From the NCBI GenBank assembly GCA_049322335.1, contig JBMORL010000048.1, positions 1 through 64,000 on the forward strand: a stretch of DNA of 64,000 nt. Reading direction: 5' to 3'. A model generated the notes under the pieces. The model was not told the DNA's origin and made no database searches. It worked only from the letters and a program-made list of their open reading frames with translations. Positions 35,242 through 42,580 of the stretch are shown here, in pieces. This stretch comes from JBMORL01 sp049322335. GTDB lineage: Bacteria; Bacteroidota; Bacteroidia; Flavobacteriales_D; UBA2798. Within the stretch, counting starts at the first letter, position 1; the number at the start of each line of letters is the position of its first letter. The translations under genes were made by a program, and so were the position numbers.

Positions 35242-35461
35242 CCTGGCTGTTTTTCTCCTTTCATGCGGAGGGAAAGAACCCTCTGATTATGCAGAAGAAT
35301 GGTGCGAGCTGAACAGTAAAATAGAGCTGACAGAAGACGAACAGGAACTGAAAGCCCTTACACGTCAAATGGAAGTGCTTGAAAATGAGATAAAAAAGGT
35401 GTTTGAAGAGGATCCTGAAAGTATACGCGAAATTAAAAAAATGACCCGTGCCTGTGATTAG
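35204..35461 (+). CDS. small lipoprotein, copy 2 (divergent)
   Basis: 85 residues from ATG 35204 (ATG 35207 is equally possible). MMHSWKNTISAVSLAVFLLSC has lipobox LLSC. The mature chain GGKEPSDYAEEWCELNSKIELTEDEQELKALTRQM and a final TRACD keep a Cys at the start and end, but lack the second Cys of CxC. Strongly helical, probable coiled coil. It overlaps the first and third lipoprotein genes in other frames, and a start further upstream (35165) has no signal sequence. Functional meaning unknown. Confidence 0.5.
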   Translation: MMHSWKNTISAVSLAVFLLSCGGKEPSDYAEEWCELNSKIELTEDEQELKALTRQMEVLENEIKKVFEEDPESIREIKKMTRACD

Positions 35462-35696
35462 AAACATATTGATTTTAAGCGTTTTATGCCTTTTTTCCTG
35501 CGGCACTGATAGTCCGAAGGAAATGGCTCATGAGTATTGCAAATGCTTTTATGAAGGCATGGAAGACGGGGAAAAGATGAAGGAATGTGCTGAATTGGCA
35601 AAGGAACACAAGGAAAAACTAGCCAAAGACCCCGAAAAAATGAAGAAATACAGTGATGAGGTGATGAGGTGTGTCGTTTTTGAGAACATTCCATGA
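35448..35696 (+). CDS. small CxC lipoprotein, copy 3
   Basis: 82 residues. Starts with GTG at 35448 (or GTG 35454), inside the end of copy 2. MPVIRNILILSVLCLFSC has lipobox LFSC, then GTDSPKEMAHEYCKCFYEGMEDGEKMKECAELAKEHKEKL and VMRCV. It matches copies 1 and 4 in spacing: CxC, KMKEC about 15 residues on, and a last Cys after about 30 more. The non-ATG overlapping start suggests translational coupling. Confidence 0.55.
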   Translation: MPVIRNILILSVLCLFSCGTDSPKEMAHEYCKCFYEGMEDGEKMKECAELAKEHKEKLAKDPEKMKKYSDEVMRCVVFENIP

Positions 35697-35704
35697 AAAA
35701 AAAT

Positions 35705-35737
35705 TTTGTTTGGAATAAAATAATCTGTTTATATTTA
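35705..35737 (+). promoter_or_regulatory. possible Bacteroidota-type promoter before copy 4
   Basis: TTTG occurs at 35705-35708 and 35709-35712, and TATATTTA at 35730-35737 matches the -7 consensus TAnnTTTG except for its last base. Spacing is 21 or 17 bases (about 19 is usual). It is 37 bases before the ATG of the lipoprotein at 35775, which would then have its own transcript. Confidence 0.3.
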
Positions 35738-35774
35738 CCCAAGAATAAAATAACCAAATCAAAAACCTAGAATT

Positions 35775-36020
35775 ATGAAAAAAGTTTTCTTATCTGTAGC
35801 AGTTGTTGCTGCATTTGCACTTGCATCTTGTGGTGGTGGAGCTTCTGGCGATGCTAAAAAGCTTTGCGACTGTATGAAAGGCGCTGTTAAAGACATGTCT
35901 AAAATGGACGAGTGTATGAAACAAGCCGAAGAAATGGAGAAAAAGTACAAAGGCAACGCAGATGCTGAAAAAGAGATTGAAAAAGTAATGGATGAGTGTG
36001 AGAAAGAAATGACCAAGTAA
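35775..36020 (+). CDS. small CxC lipoprotein, copy 4
   Basis: 81 residues. MKKVFLSVAVVAAFALASC with lipobox LASC, then GGGASGDAKKLCDCMKGAVKDMSKMDECMKQAEEMEKKYKG and VMDECEKEMTK. CxC is followed by KMDEC and a final Cys, the same plan as copies 1 and 3; KKYKG also recurs in copy 1. Lys- and Glu-rich, almost wholly helical. A perfect terminator lies 24 bases after the stop. Codon use looks more A-rich than neighbours, consistent with high expression. Confidence 0.75.
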   Translation: MKKVFLSVAVVAAFALASCGGGASGDAKKLCDCMKGAVKDMSKMDECMKQAEEMEKKYKGNADAEKEIEKVMDECEKEMTK

Positions 36021-36043
36021 TCACACCTTCACTTTGATCTTAT

Positions 36044-36075
36044 AAAAAGGGCTGTCAGATTTGACAGCCCTTTTT
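36044..36075 (+). terminator. rho-independent terminator
   Basis: AAAAAGGGCTGTCA (36044-36057), loop GATT, then TGACAGCCCTTTTT (36062-36075): a perfect 14-bp stem with U-run and A-run arms. It closes the lipoprotein cluster. Being symmetrical, it could also stop transcripts from the other strand. The next gene starts 36 bases downstream. Confidence 0.9.
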
Positions 36076-36110
36076 ATTTGGCGTACCTTTATCCTAATTA
36101 AAATCCTGCT

Positions 36111-37691
36111 ATGAAAAGAGTTTTGATTTTTTTCGGACTATTATTTTCAATCGGTTTGTCCGCACAATCACCCAACCAGAATATTTCGAATTACACGTTT
36201 TCCGATTGCGAACCATTTATTGCGGTGAATCCTGCTAACCCGAATAATGTTATAGCGGCATGGATAAAAGTTACAGGATTTACCCAGGCAGCAATAGCTG
36301 TTTCGTATTCAAATAACGCTGGACAGACATGGAGTTCACCGCAAAACATGGGGCATTTGTCAGCTTCATGGACTTCTGCCGATCCTTCCATTACTTTCAA
36401 TTCATCGGGCACTGCTTTTTTAGCTTATGTAGATTATGAATATCCCTCTCTCGATTCGGGCGCTGTGGCTGTTGTAAGTTCTGCCAATGGAGGAATGACA
36501 TGGTCGTCTCCCGTTCAGGCTATAGATGGATTAATAAATTCAGACAAACCCGTAGACCGCCCCTGGATTGTAGCAGACAATTCAGGAGGAACATATAATG
36601 GCCGGTTGTATATTACCAGCAAAAATTATGAAAACGGTTCAACTACCAATCATGTATATTATTGCTATTCTTCAGATAATGGAATGACATGGAGTCCACT
36701 GGCAATTCTCGATGATGTGATTCCCTGCGACCTGGTTTCTTCCATGGGTTGCCTTACAGTAGGTGCAGATGGAACAGTTTACATTGCCTATTTCTCTTAC
36801 AATCTTGCTTCCAGTCTTTTCCCGAGAGTGATTCTGAGTAAATCCATTGACGGTGGTGCAAATTTTTCTGAATCGGTGATCACTAACATAACGGGGGCTT
36901 CAGTAATAAACGATACGCTACAGGGAAGTATGAATCTTTCCGCCAATCCCATTGATCCGAATAATCTTATTTTAACGGTTACTGATGGAAGAAACGGAGA
37001 TGCCGATATTCTCTGTATCCGCTCCACCAACGGAGGAACCACATGGAACAATACAACTCCTGTAAGAATTAACGATGATGCTTTAGGCAATGGCAATGAG
37101 CAGGATATGTGCTGGGCTTCTTTTGCTCCCGATGGAACGTTTGCAGCCGCATGGCGCGACAGAAGAAACGGAGGAACTTCGGTTACTTCTCCCTTTGAGA
37201 TATGGATCGCTGCTTCAGTTGACGGAGGAGCTGCATTTTCAGTGAATAAAAATGTAAGCACCGCTCTTTCACCGGATATTCCATTACAAAAAGGAAATGA
37301 TTTTATCGGCATTGCCCTGAGCAACGATTTTGTTTTTACCGACTGGAGCGACTTCCGCGGTCCTAATTATGAAATTTACACAAACCGTGATTCATTGTCA
37401 TCGCTGGTAAGTGTTTATGCCCATTCTGCAAAAGAGATCGGGTTGATTTGTTATCCGAATCCATTTACTGATGAAATCACTTTTTCGTTTGAGCTGAAAG
37501 AAAATGTAAGTAAATGCAGTATCTCTGTATTTGACATGAATGGGAAAAAAATAAAAACCATTCACCAGGGGCCACTGACAAAAGGAAAACATGAATTCAA
37601 TTACAACGGAAAAAACCTGAAAGCCGGGAATTATGTTTTTGTGATGGAAACAGTGGCAGAGAGCTACAGGAAAGTATTTGTGAAGGAATAG
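36111..37691 (+). CDS. T9SS-exported protein with Asp-box (BNR) repeats
   Basis: 526 residues. Signal peptide MKRVLIFFGLLFSIGLSAQ. At least six Asp-box-like motifs: NNAGQTWSS, ANGGMTWSS, SDNGMTWSP, IDGGANFSE, TNGGTTWNN, VDGGAAFSV, the signature of a sialidase-type beta-propeller. The C-terminal sorting domain covers about 445-526 (CYPNPFTDEITFSFEL to YRKVFVKE). Sialidase catalytic residues (Arg triad, FRIP) are not apparent, so it may be a structural propeller and not a glycosidase. A secreted surface role is inferred. It reads away from the terminator of the lipoprotein cluster. Confidence 0.82.
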   Translation: MKRVLIFFGLLFSIGLSAQSPNQNISNYTFSDCEPFIAVNPANPNNVIAAWIKVTGFTQAAIAVSYSNNAGQTWSSPQNMGHLSASWTSADPSITFNSSGTAFLAYVDYEYPSLDSGAVAVVSSANGGMTWSSPVQAIDGLINSDKPVDRPWIVADNSGGTYNGRLYITSKNYENGSTTNHVYYCYSSDNGMTWSPLAILDDVIPCDLVSSMGCLTVGADGTVYIAYFSYNLASSLFPRVILSKSIDGGANFSESVITNITGASVINDTLQGSMNLSANPIDPNNLILTVTDGRNGDADILCIRSTNGGTTWNNTTPVRINDDALGNGNEQDMCWASFAPDGTFAAAWRDRRNGGTSVTSPFEIWIAASVDGGAAFSVNKNVSTALSPDIPLQKGNDFIGIALSNDFVFTDWSDFRGPNYEIYTNRDSLSSLVSVYAHSAKEIGLICYPNPFTDEITFSFELKENVSKCSISVFDMNGKKIKTIHQGPLTKGKHEFNYNGKNLKAGNYVFVMETVAESYRKVFVKE

Positions 37692-37713
37692 CATCGCTGA
37701 CCTCATCCCCCGG

Positions 37714-37736
37714 CCCCTTCTCCGCGAGAGAAGGGG
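37714..37736. repeat. CCCCTTCTC/GAGAAGGGG hairpin
   Basis: A perfect 9-bp inverted repeat with a 5-base loop (CGCGA), set within CTCATCCCCCGGCCCCTTC. It sits between the convergent ends of the T9SS gene and the minus-strand hypothetical. Such C-rich hairpins can be dispersed intergenic repeats in Bacteroidota; there is no U-run, so terminator function is doubtful. Confidence 0.5.
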
Positions 37737-37753
37737 AGAAATTTTACTGAAAA

Positions 37754-38230
37754 TCAGTTTTCTGTTATTGGCAATTTTATATCATCAAAAAATCCACCAT
37801 CGGTCATTTTCGATGATTTATAAATTTTTAACTCTCCATATTTTTCATCCGATTTTTTGGCGAGATTTGGATATTTTGAAACATTAATGCTCAGGATTTC
37901 CATCGAGTCATAACTAATAAATAATAATTCTGATTTATCTTCAATGCAAAAATGAGTCATATCGTAAATTATATTTGTCTTTTCCTTGTCGAGGACTTCT
38001 AAAAATATTTTTTTTACGTCTTCAGATAACGGAATAATATATTTATTGATATTTTTTCTTTCAGCTACATCTTTAAAATTAAAAATTCGTTGAAATGATT
38101 CATCGGTGATAAAATCTAAGTTGAAGCCATATACTTTTAATAAAGAAGTTAGCGGGGATTCATTTATTAAACTTCCTAAAAAATCTATTTTAAGATCGGG
38201 AAGATTATTGTTTTTATTGGGATCAGTCAT
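37754..38230 (-). CDS. hypothetical cytoplasmic protein, AT-rich
   Basis: 158 residues, not recognised. No signal or membrane helix. MTDPNKNNNLPDLKIDFLGSLIN is followed by mixed alpha/beta text and a Lys-rich end (KYPNLAKKSDEKYGELKIYKSSK). The A+T content looks higher than in neighbouring genes and the text is free of known motifs, which may indicate recent transfer or an immunity-type small protein. Converges with the T9SS gene. It has no operon partner. Confidence 0.5.
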   Translation of the reverse strand: MTDPNKNNNLPDLKIDFLGSLINESPLTSLLKVYGFNLDFITDESFQRIFNFKDVAERKNINKYIIPLSEDVKKIFLEVLDKEKTNIIYDMTHFCIEDKSELLFISYDSMEILSINVSKYPNLAKKSDEKYGELKIYKSSKMTDGGFFDDIKLPITEN

Positions 38231-38328
38231 CCTTTTCGGGGCAAAATGTTTTTATCGGGAATTGCCTATTGTTTCATTAGCAACAAGAAACCATAAACCA
38301 CAAACGAAAAACCCGAAAAAATAAACGG

Positions 38329-39078
38329 CTACTTCTCGCTCTTGATTGCTGCCTTCAAAAACTCGCGGTTCATTCTTGCGATGTTCTCCAGCGAAATTCC
38401 TTTGGGACATTCTACTTCACAGGCTCCGGTGTTGGTGCAGTTTCCGAATCCTTCTTCGTCCATTTGTTTCACCATATTCAGCACACGATCTTCGGCTTCT
38501 ACCTGTCCCTGTGGCAATAATGCCAGTTGTGAAACTTTTGCAGAAACAAACAACATAGCTGATGCGTTTTTACAGGTAGCCACACAAGCTCCGCAACCAA
38601 TGCAAGTAGCAGCAGAAAATGCTTTGTCGGCATCTGCTTTGGCAACAGGAATACAATTGGCATCCTGTGCCTGCCCGGTATTTACGGAAATATATCCTCC
38701 GGCCTGTATCACGCGATCAAATGCAGAACGATCAACTACCAGGTCTTTTATAACGGGAAAGGCCTTAGCTCTCCATGGTTCTATGTAAATGGTGTCGCCA
38801 TCTTTAAACGAACGCATGTGCAGCTGACAAGTAGTTACTCCCGTTTGCGGGCCATGTGCACGGCCATTGATGAACAGCGAACACATTCCGCAAATTCCCT
38901 CCCGGCAATCGTGATCGAAAGCAACGGGTTCGTCTCCTTTTTCCACGAGGGATTCGTTGAGAACGTCCAACATCTCGAGGAAAGACATATCGGGGGAGAT
39001 ATTATCTATGGGGTAGTCAACAAGTTTTCCGGAATCGGAATTGTTTTTTTGTCTCCAGATTTTGAGTGTGAGTTTCAT
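38329..39078 (-). CDS. sdhB: succinate dehydrogenase/fumarate reductase iron-sulfur subunit
   Basis: 249 residues. Cluster motifs: [2Fe-2S] DHDCREGICGMCSLFING...CQLH; [4Fe-4S] CIGCGACVATCKNASAM; [3Fe-4S] CTNTGACEVECPKGI. Carries electrons from SdhA to the cytochrome b subunit. I place the start at ATG 39078 (MKLTLKIWRQKNN), the usual family beginning; ATG 39093 adds five residues. It should directly follow sdhA, but here about 610 bases with a four-helix-bundle gene lie between them. Confidence 0.95.
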   Translation of the reverse strand: MKLTLKIWRQKNNSDSGKLVDYPIDNISPDMSFLEMLDVLNESLVEKGDEPVAFDHDCREGICGMCSLFINGRAHGPQTGVTTCQLHMRSFKDGDTIYIEPWRAKAFPVIKDLVVDRSAFDRVIQAGGYISVNTGQAQDANCIPVAKADADKAFSAATCIGCGACVATCKNASAMLFVSAKVSQLALLPQGQVEAEDRVLNMVKQMDEEGFGNCTNTGACEVECPKGISLENIARMNREFLKAAIKSEK

Positions 39079-39107
39079 ATTTTCTTTACTCATGGATGCA
39101 AGAATTG

Positions 39108-39142
39108 GTGATGAGTGATAAGTGATGAGTGACGAGAAAAAT
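39108..39142 (+). repeat. inverted flank, left arm
   Basis: The plus strand reads GGTGATGAGTGATAAGTGAT, then GAGTGACGAGAAAAA. It is repeated in opposite orientation at 39644-39671 and, again reversed, at 19745-19778. Together the two local copies bracket the four-helix-bundle gene. Confidence 0.6.
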
Positions 39143-39184
39143 TCCAGTTGTGAAAAATATTATTATAGATCGCATGTTCATATT

Positions 39185-39616
39185 CTAGTTATTTTTTGTT
39201 CTTTTTTCCAACACCCCGATCAATGAACGCAGCATTTTTCCTGTTTCTTCCGATAATTTTTTTGCTTTTTCCAGTTTTATTCCTTCCAACAGTTCCAACA
39301 TTTCTATGAGAATCAATTGCGTTTCTACTTCACATATTGATCCATTTGCTATTCTAAGATATTGAATAAAATTTCCGCTACTATCTCTCCCCCAACCCTC
39401 CGCAATATTACATGGAACAGAAACCGCAGATCTTCGTATTTGTGCAGTTAATCCAAACCTTTCTTCTTCGGGCATGTATCGTGTTGCGATATAAACCTGC
39501 CTTACCAACTCCATACCTCTTTTCCACACCAAAAGATCTTTAAAAGTGTTGATCTTACCGTATTTTCCAGCTTCCTCTTCAACTAAAAATTGTTCTTTAA
39601 CTTGTTCCATCTTCAT
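39185..39616 (-). CDS. four-helix-bundle protein (23S rRNA intervening-sequence type)
   Basis: 143 residues. The S23/IVP family pattern is clear: FKDLLVWKRGMELVRQVYIATRYMPEEERFGLTAQIRRSAVSVPCNIAEGWGRDSSGNFIQYLRIANGSICEVETQLILI. Members are encoded within 23S rRNA intervening sequences in some bacteria and stand alone in Bacteroidota; an RNA- or nucleic-acid-binding role is suspected but unproven. The first ~20 residues (MKMEQVKEQFLVEEEAGKYG) precede the usual start at F-x-D-L; either ATG 39616 or 39610 is possible. It interrupts the sdh operon, same strand. Confidence 0.88.
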   Translation of the reverse strand: MKMEQVKEQFLVEEEAGKYGKINTFKDLLVWKRGMELVRQVYIATRYMPEEERFGLTAQIRRSAVSVPCNIAEGWGRDSSGNFIQYLRIANGSICEVETQLILIEMLELLEGIKLEKAKKLSEETGKMLRSLIGVLEKRTKNN

Positions 39617-39643
39617 TTCATTTCATTTTATTATTTCCTTTCC

Positions 39644-39671
39644 TTCTCATCATTCTTCACTCATCACTCAT
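39644..39671 (-). repeat. inverted flank, right arm
   Basis: On the minus strand it reads ATGAGTGATGAGTGAAGAAT and GATGAGAA, matching the left arm at 39108-39142 with a few changes. It ends 19 bases before the sdhA stop codon. Confidence 0.6.
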
Positions 39672-39690
39672 GGCCCCTGCCTTTCTTCCT

Positions 39691-41694
39691 CTACTTGTAA
39701 CTACGTTGAACCATTTTAATATTTTCGAAAACCAATGCTTCCTTGTGTAATTCAGAACTCTTCACATCTCCTTTATTTTCCCAGGCGCCCACATAAGCAA
39801 AATTATTATCATCCCGTTTTGCTTCTCCGTCTTCGGTTTGATATTCTTCACGAAAATGTCCTCCGCAGGACTCGTTTCTATGCAATGCATCCATACACAT
39901 TAATTCTCCCAATTCAAGAAAATCAGCTACCCGGCCGGCTTTGTCGAGTTCGGGATTAAATTCTGAATCGGAACCGGGAACGCGTACATCTTTCCAGAAT
40001 TCATCACGGATCTTTCTGATTTCTTCTATTGCTTTTTTCAGGCCTTTTTCGTTTCGGGCCATTCCGCATTCATCCCACATAATTTTTCCGAGACGTTTGT
40101 GGAAATGATCAACAGATTTGGTACCCTTATTACTGATGAAGAAACTTATTTTCTCTTTTACGTTTTTTTCTGCTTCATCAAATTCAGGAGAATTGGTGGG
40201 AATTTTTCCCGTGCGGATATCTCCTGAAAGATATTCTCCGATAGTATAAGGAATTACAAAATAACCATCAGCCAATCCCTGCATAAGTGCTGAAGCCCCC
40301 AGACGGTTAGCTCCATGATCACTGAAGTTAGCTTCTCCCAGTGCGTATAATCCCGGAACGGTAGTCATTAAATTATAATCCACCCACAAACCGCCCATGG
40401 TGTAGTGAACAGCGGGATAAATTTTCATTGGCGTTTCATACGGATTATCTCCCGTGATCTGCATATACATATCAAACAGGTTGCCGTATTTTTCCTTCAC
40501 CACTTCTTTTCCAAGGGCAATGATCTGCTCAGGAGTTGGGTTATGAATATTTTGTTTGTTGGCTGCAATTTTTCCGTAACGTTCTATCGCGGAAGCATAA
40601 TCAAGATACACCGCCTGACCCGTAGAATTCACTCCAAAACCCGCATCACATCTTTCTTTAGCAGCACGCGAAGCAACGTCTCTCGGAACCAGGTTTCCGA
40701 ATGCGGGATATCTTCTCTCGAGGTAATAATCGCGTTGTTCTTCGGTGAGATCGGTAGGTTTCTTTTTTCCTGTGCGAATGGCTTCGGCATCTTCTTTTGT
40801 TTTGGGCACCCAGATGCGTCCGTCATTTCTGAGTGATTCGGACATTAATGTAAGTTTCGACTGGTGATCTCCCGATACCGGAATACATGTCGGGTGAATT
40901 TGAGTGTAACAGGGATTTCCGAAGAATGCTCCTTTTTTATGTGCTTTCCATGCTGCGCTTACATTGCTTCCCATAGCGTTGGTGGAAAGGAAAAACACAT
41001 TTCCGTATCCTCCTGTGCAAAGCAAAACAGCGTGCGCTGAATGCCTTTCAATTTTTCCTGACACCAGATCACGGGCAATAATTCCTCTTGCTTTTCCACC
41101 CACCACCACCACATCCATCATCTCATGGCGATTATACATTTTCACCGAGCCCTTTGCTATTTCTTTAGACAATGCTGAATACGCTCCAAGCAATAATTGC
41201 TGCCCGGTTTGCCCGGCTGCATAAAAAGTTCGTTGCACCTGCGTTCCACCGAATGAACGGTTATCAAGCAGTCCGCCATATTCGCGGGCAAAAGGAACAC
41301 CCTGTGCCACACACTGGTCGATGATATTGGCCGAAACTTCGGCAAGCCGGTGAACGTTAGCTTCACGCGCACGGTAGTCGCCACCTTTTATGGTATCGTA
41401 AAACAAACGATAAGTGCTGTCGCCATCGTTTTTATAATTCTTCGCGGCATTTATTCCACCCTGTGCGGCAATGGAATGTGCGCGTCTTGGTGAATCCTGG
41501 AAACAAAAACATTTTACGCTGTATCCCATTTCTGCCAGTGTGGCTGCGGCTGAAGAGCCGGCAAGGCCCGAACCCACCACAATGATGTCGATAGAACGTT
41601 TGTTGGCCGGGTTCACCAGCGCAACATGGTCTTTGTATTCTGTCCATTTTTTGTCAATGGCACCGTGTGGTATTTTTGAATCGAGCTTACTCAT
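39691..41694 (-). CDS. sdhA: succinate dehydrogenase/fumarate reductase flavoprotein subunit
   Basis: 667 residues. FAD-binding start VVGSGLAGSSAAATLAEMGY; histidine for flavin attachment in SIAAQGGINAAKN region (RRAHSIAAQGG); active-site text HYTMGGLWVDY and HGANRLGASALMQGLADG; C-terminal RNESCGGHFREEYQ. The length and text match the Bacteroidota/epsilon-type non-classical enzyme. Works with SdhB and SdhC at the membrane, oxidising succinate to fumarate (or the reverse). Confidence 0.97.
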   Translation of the reverse strand: MSKLDSKIPHGAIDKKWTEYKDHVALVNPANKRSIDIIVVGSGLAGSSAAATLAEMGYSVKCFCFQDSPRRAHSIAAQGGINAAKNYKNDGDSTYRLFYDTIKGGDYRAREANVHRLAEVSANIIDQCVAQGVPFAREYGGLLDNRSFGGTQVQRTFYAAGQTGQQLLLGAYSALSKEIAKGSVKMYNRHEMMDVVVVGGKARGIIARDLVSGKIERHSAHAVLLCTGGYGNVFFLSTNAMGSNVSAAWKAHKKGAFFGNPCYTQIHPTCIPVSGDHQSKLTLMSESLRNDGRIWVPKTKEDAEAIRTGKKKPTDLTEEQRDYYLERRYPAFGNLVPRDVASRAAKERCDAGFGVNSTGQAVYLDYASAIERYGKIAANKQNIHNPTPEQIIALGKEVVKEKYGNLFDMYMQITGDNPYETPMKIYPAVHYTMGGLWVDYNLMTTVPGLYALGEANFSDHGANRLGASALMQGLADGYFVIPYTIGEYLSGDIRTGKIPTNSPEFDEAEKNVKEKISFFISNKGTKSVDHFHKRLGKIMWDECGMARNEKGLKKAIEEIRKIRDEFWKDVRVPGSDSEFNPELDKAGRVADFLELGELMCMDALHRNESCGGHFREEYQTEDGEAKRDDNNFAYVGAWENKGDVKSSELHKEALVFENIKMVQRSYK

Positions 41695-41710
41695 AGCCGA
41701 TATTTTTTAA

Positions 41711-42418
41711 TTAAATTTTATCGAGAACAAAGTGCATATAAAAAGGAATAAGCGCAAAAAGCAGGCAAATGACAATGGCAAATCCCCAGCCTGTTTTTTT
41801 AATCACAGGAGTGTATTTCGGATGTCGCAATCCCAGTGACTGAAATGCGCTTTGAAATCCGTGTGAAAGATGTGAAGAAAGGGCCAGCAACCCGATAAGA
41901 TAAACAAAACACCAGATCAATCCCATATCGGCATCCTGGTAAAATTTGCCAACTACAGTATACAGGTCTTTCACTTCTTTTCCATCGAGCTGGTAAACGG
42001 CCAGTTCACCAAAATGCATTTTTCCCCAGAACTGCGCCATGTGCATGATAATAAATGCAAGAACTAACGTGCCGAGCATTGCCATATTTCGCGAAGCCCA
42101 GCCCGAATTGGCAGAAGGGTCGGAAAAAGCATATTTCTGCGGACGCGCTTTCCGGTTTTGAAACGTAAGCATAAATCCATCCACCGCGTGAAAAAGTATG
42201 CTTATGTAAGTGACATAACTGAGTAGTTTTATAAAAATATTATGCGTCATAAAATACGCATAGGCATTGAATGCATCTTTGGCATAAATGGTATCGGTAT
42301 ATAATAACTGCAGGTTTCCCGCCAGGTGGCCAACGAGAAAAGTGCAAAGAAAAAGCCCCGTAAGGGCCATCCAGTATTTTTTAACCAACGAAGATTTGAG
42401 GATAGCAGAGTTGCTCAT
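41711..42418 (-). CDS. sdhC: succinate dehydrogenase cytochrome b subunit
   Basis: 235 residues, five transmembrane helices, di-heme type. It starts MSNSAILKSSLVKKYWMALTGLFLC at 42418; ten further residues upstream (to 42448) are not family-like. Haem-ligand histidines are seen in LVGHLAGNL, SILFHAVDG, IMHMAQFWG and SHLSHGFQSAFQS. It anchors SdhAB and passes electrons to or from menaquinone. The sdhA start is 16 bases downstream, so it is the first gene of the operon. Confidence 0.93.
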   Translation of the reverse strand: MSNSAILKSSLVKKYWMALTGLFLCTFLVGHLAGNLQLLYTDTIYAKDAFNAYAYFMTHNIFIKLLSYVTYISILFHAVDGFMLTFQNRKARPQKYAFSDPSANSGWASRNMAMLGTLVLAFIIMHMAQFWGKMHFGELAVYQLDGKEVKDLYTVVGKFYQDADMGLIWCFVYLIGLLALSSHLSHGFQSAFQSLGLRHPKYTPVIKKTGWGFAIVICLLFALIPFYMHFVLDKI

Positions 42419-42580
42419 GTAACAATGGTGTTTTTGTTGACCTGACAAATGTAAGCCCCGGTGAGAAAAAGTACAACAGAAAAGATTATTTAGAATGATT
42501 CCATATAAGAAAATTGCCTTAGATTTGCTCTCATTCTTTTAATTGGCTAAAATTTCTTTCATTTGATAAAAATCCATTGT

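Larger units (their letters stand above)
39108..39671 (-). mobile_element. candidate non-autonomous unit carrying a four-helix-bundle gene
   Basis: About 564 bases: inverted ATGAGTGA-rich arms (39108-39142, 39644-39671) around one gene (39185-39616), placed inside the normally compact sdhA-sdhB junction. No transposase or target-site duplication is seen. The similar solitary arm at 19745-19778 supports dispersal. That it moved into this place is inferred from synteny knowledge of sdhCAB operons; it may equally be an old insertion now fixed. Confidence 0.45.

Noticed and set aside
36111..37691. Functional sialidase
   Set aside because: Asp-boxes are present, but the Arg triad and the FRIP motif are not visible, so only a beta-propeller is claimed.
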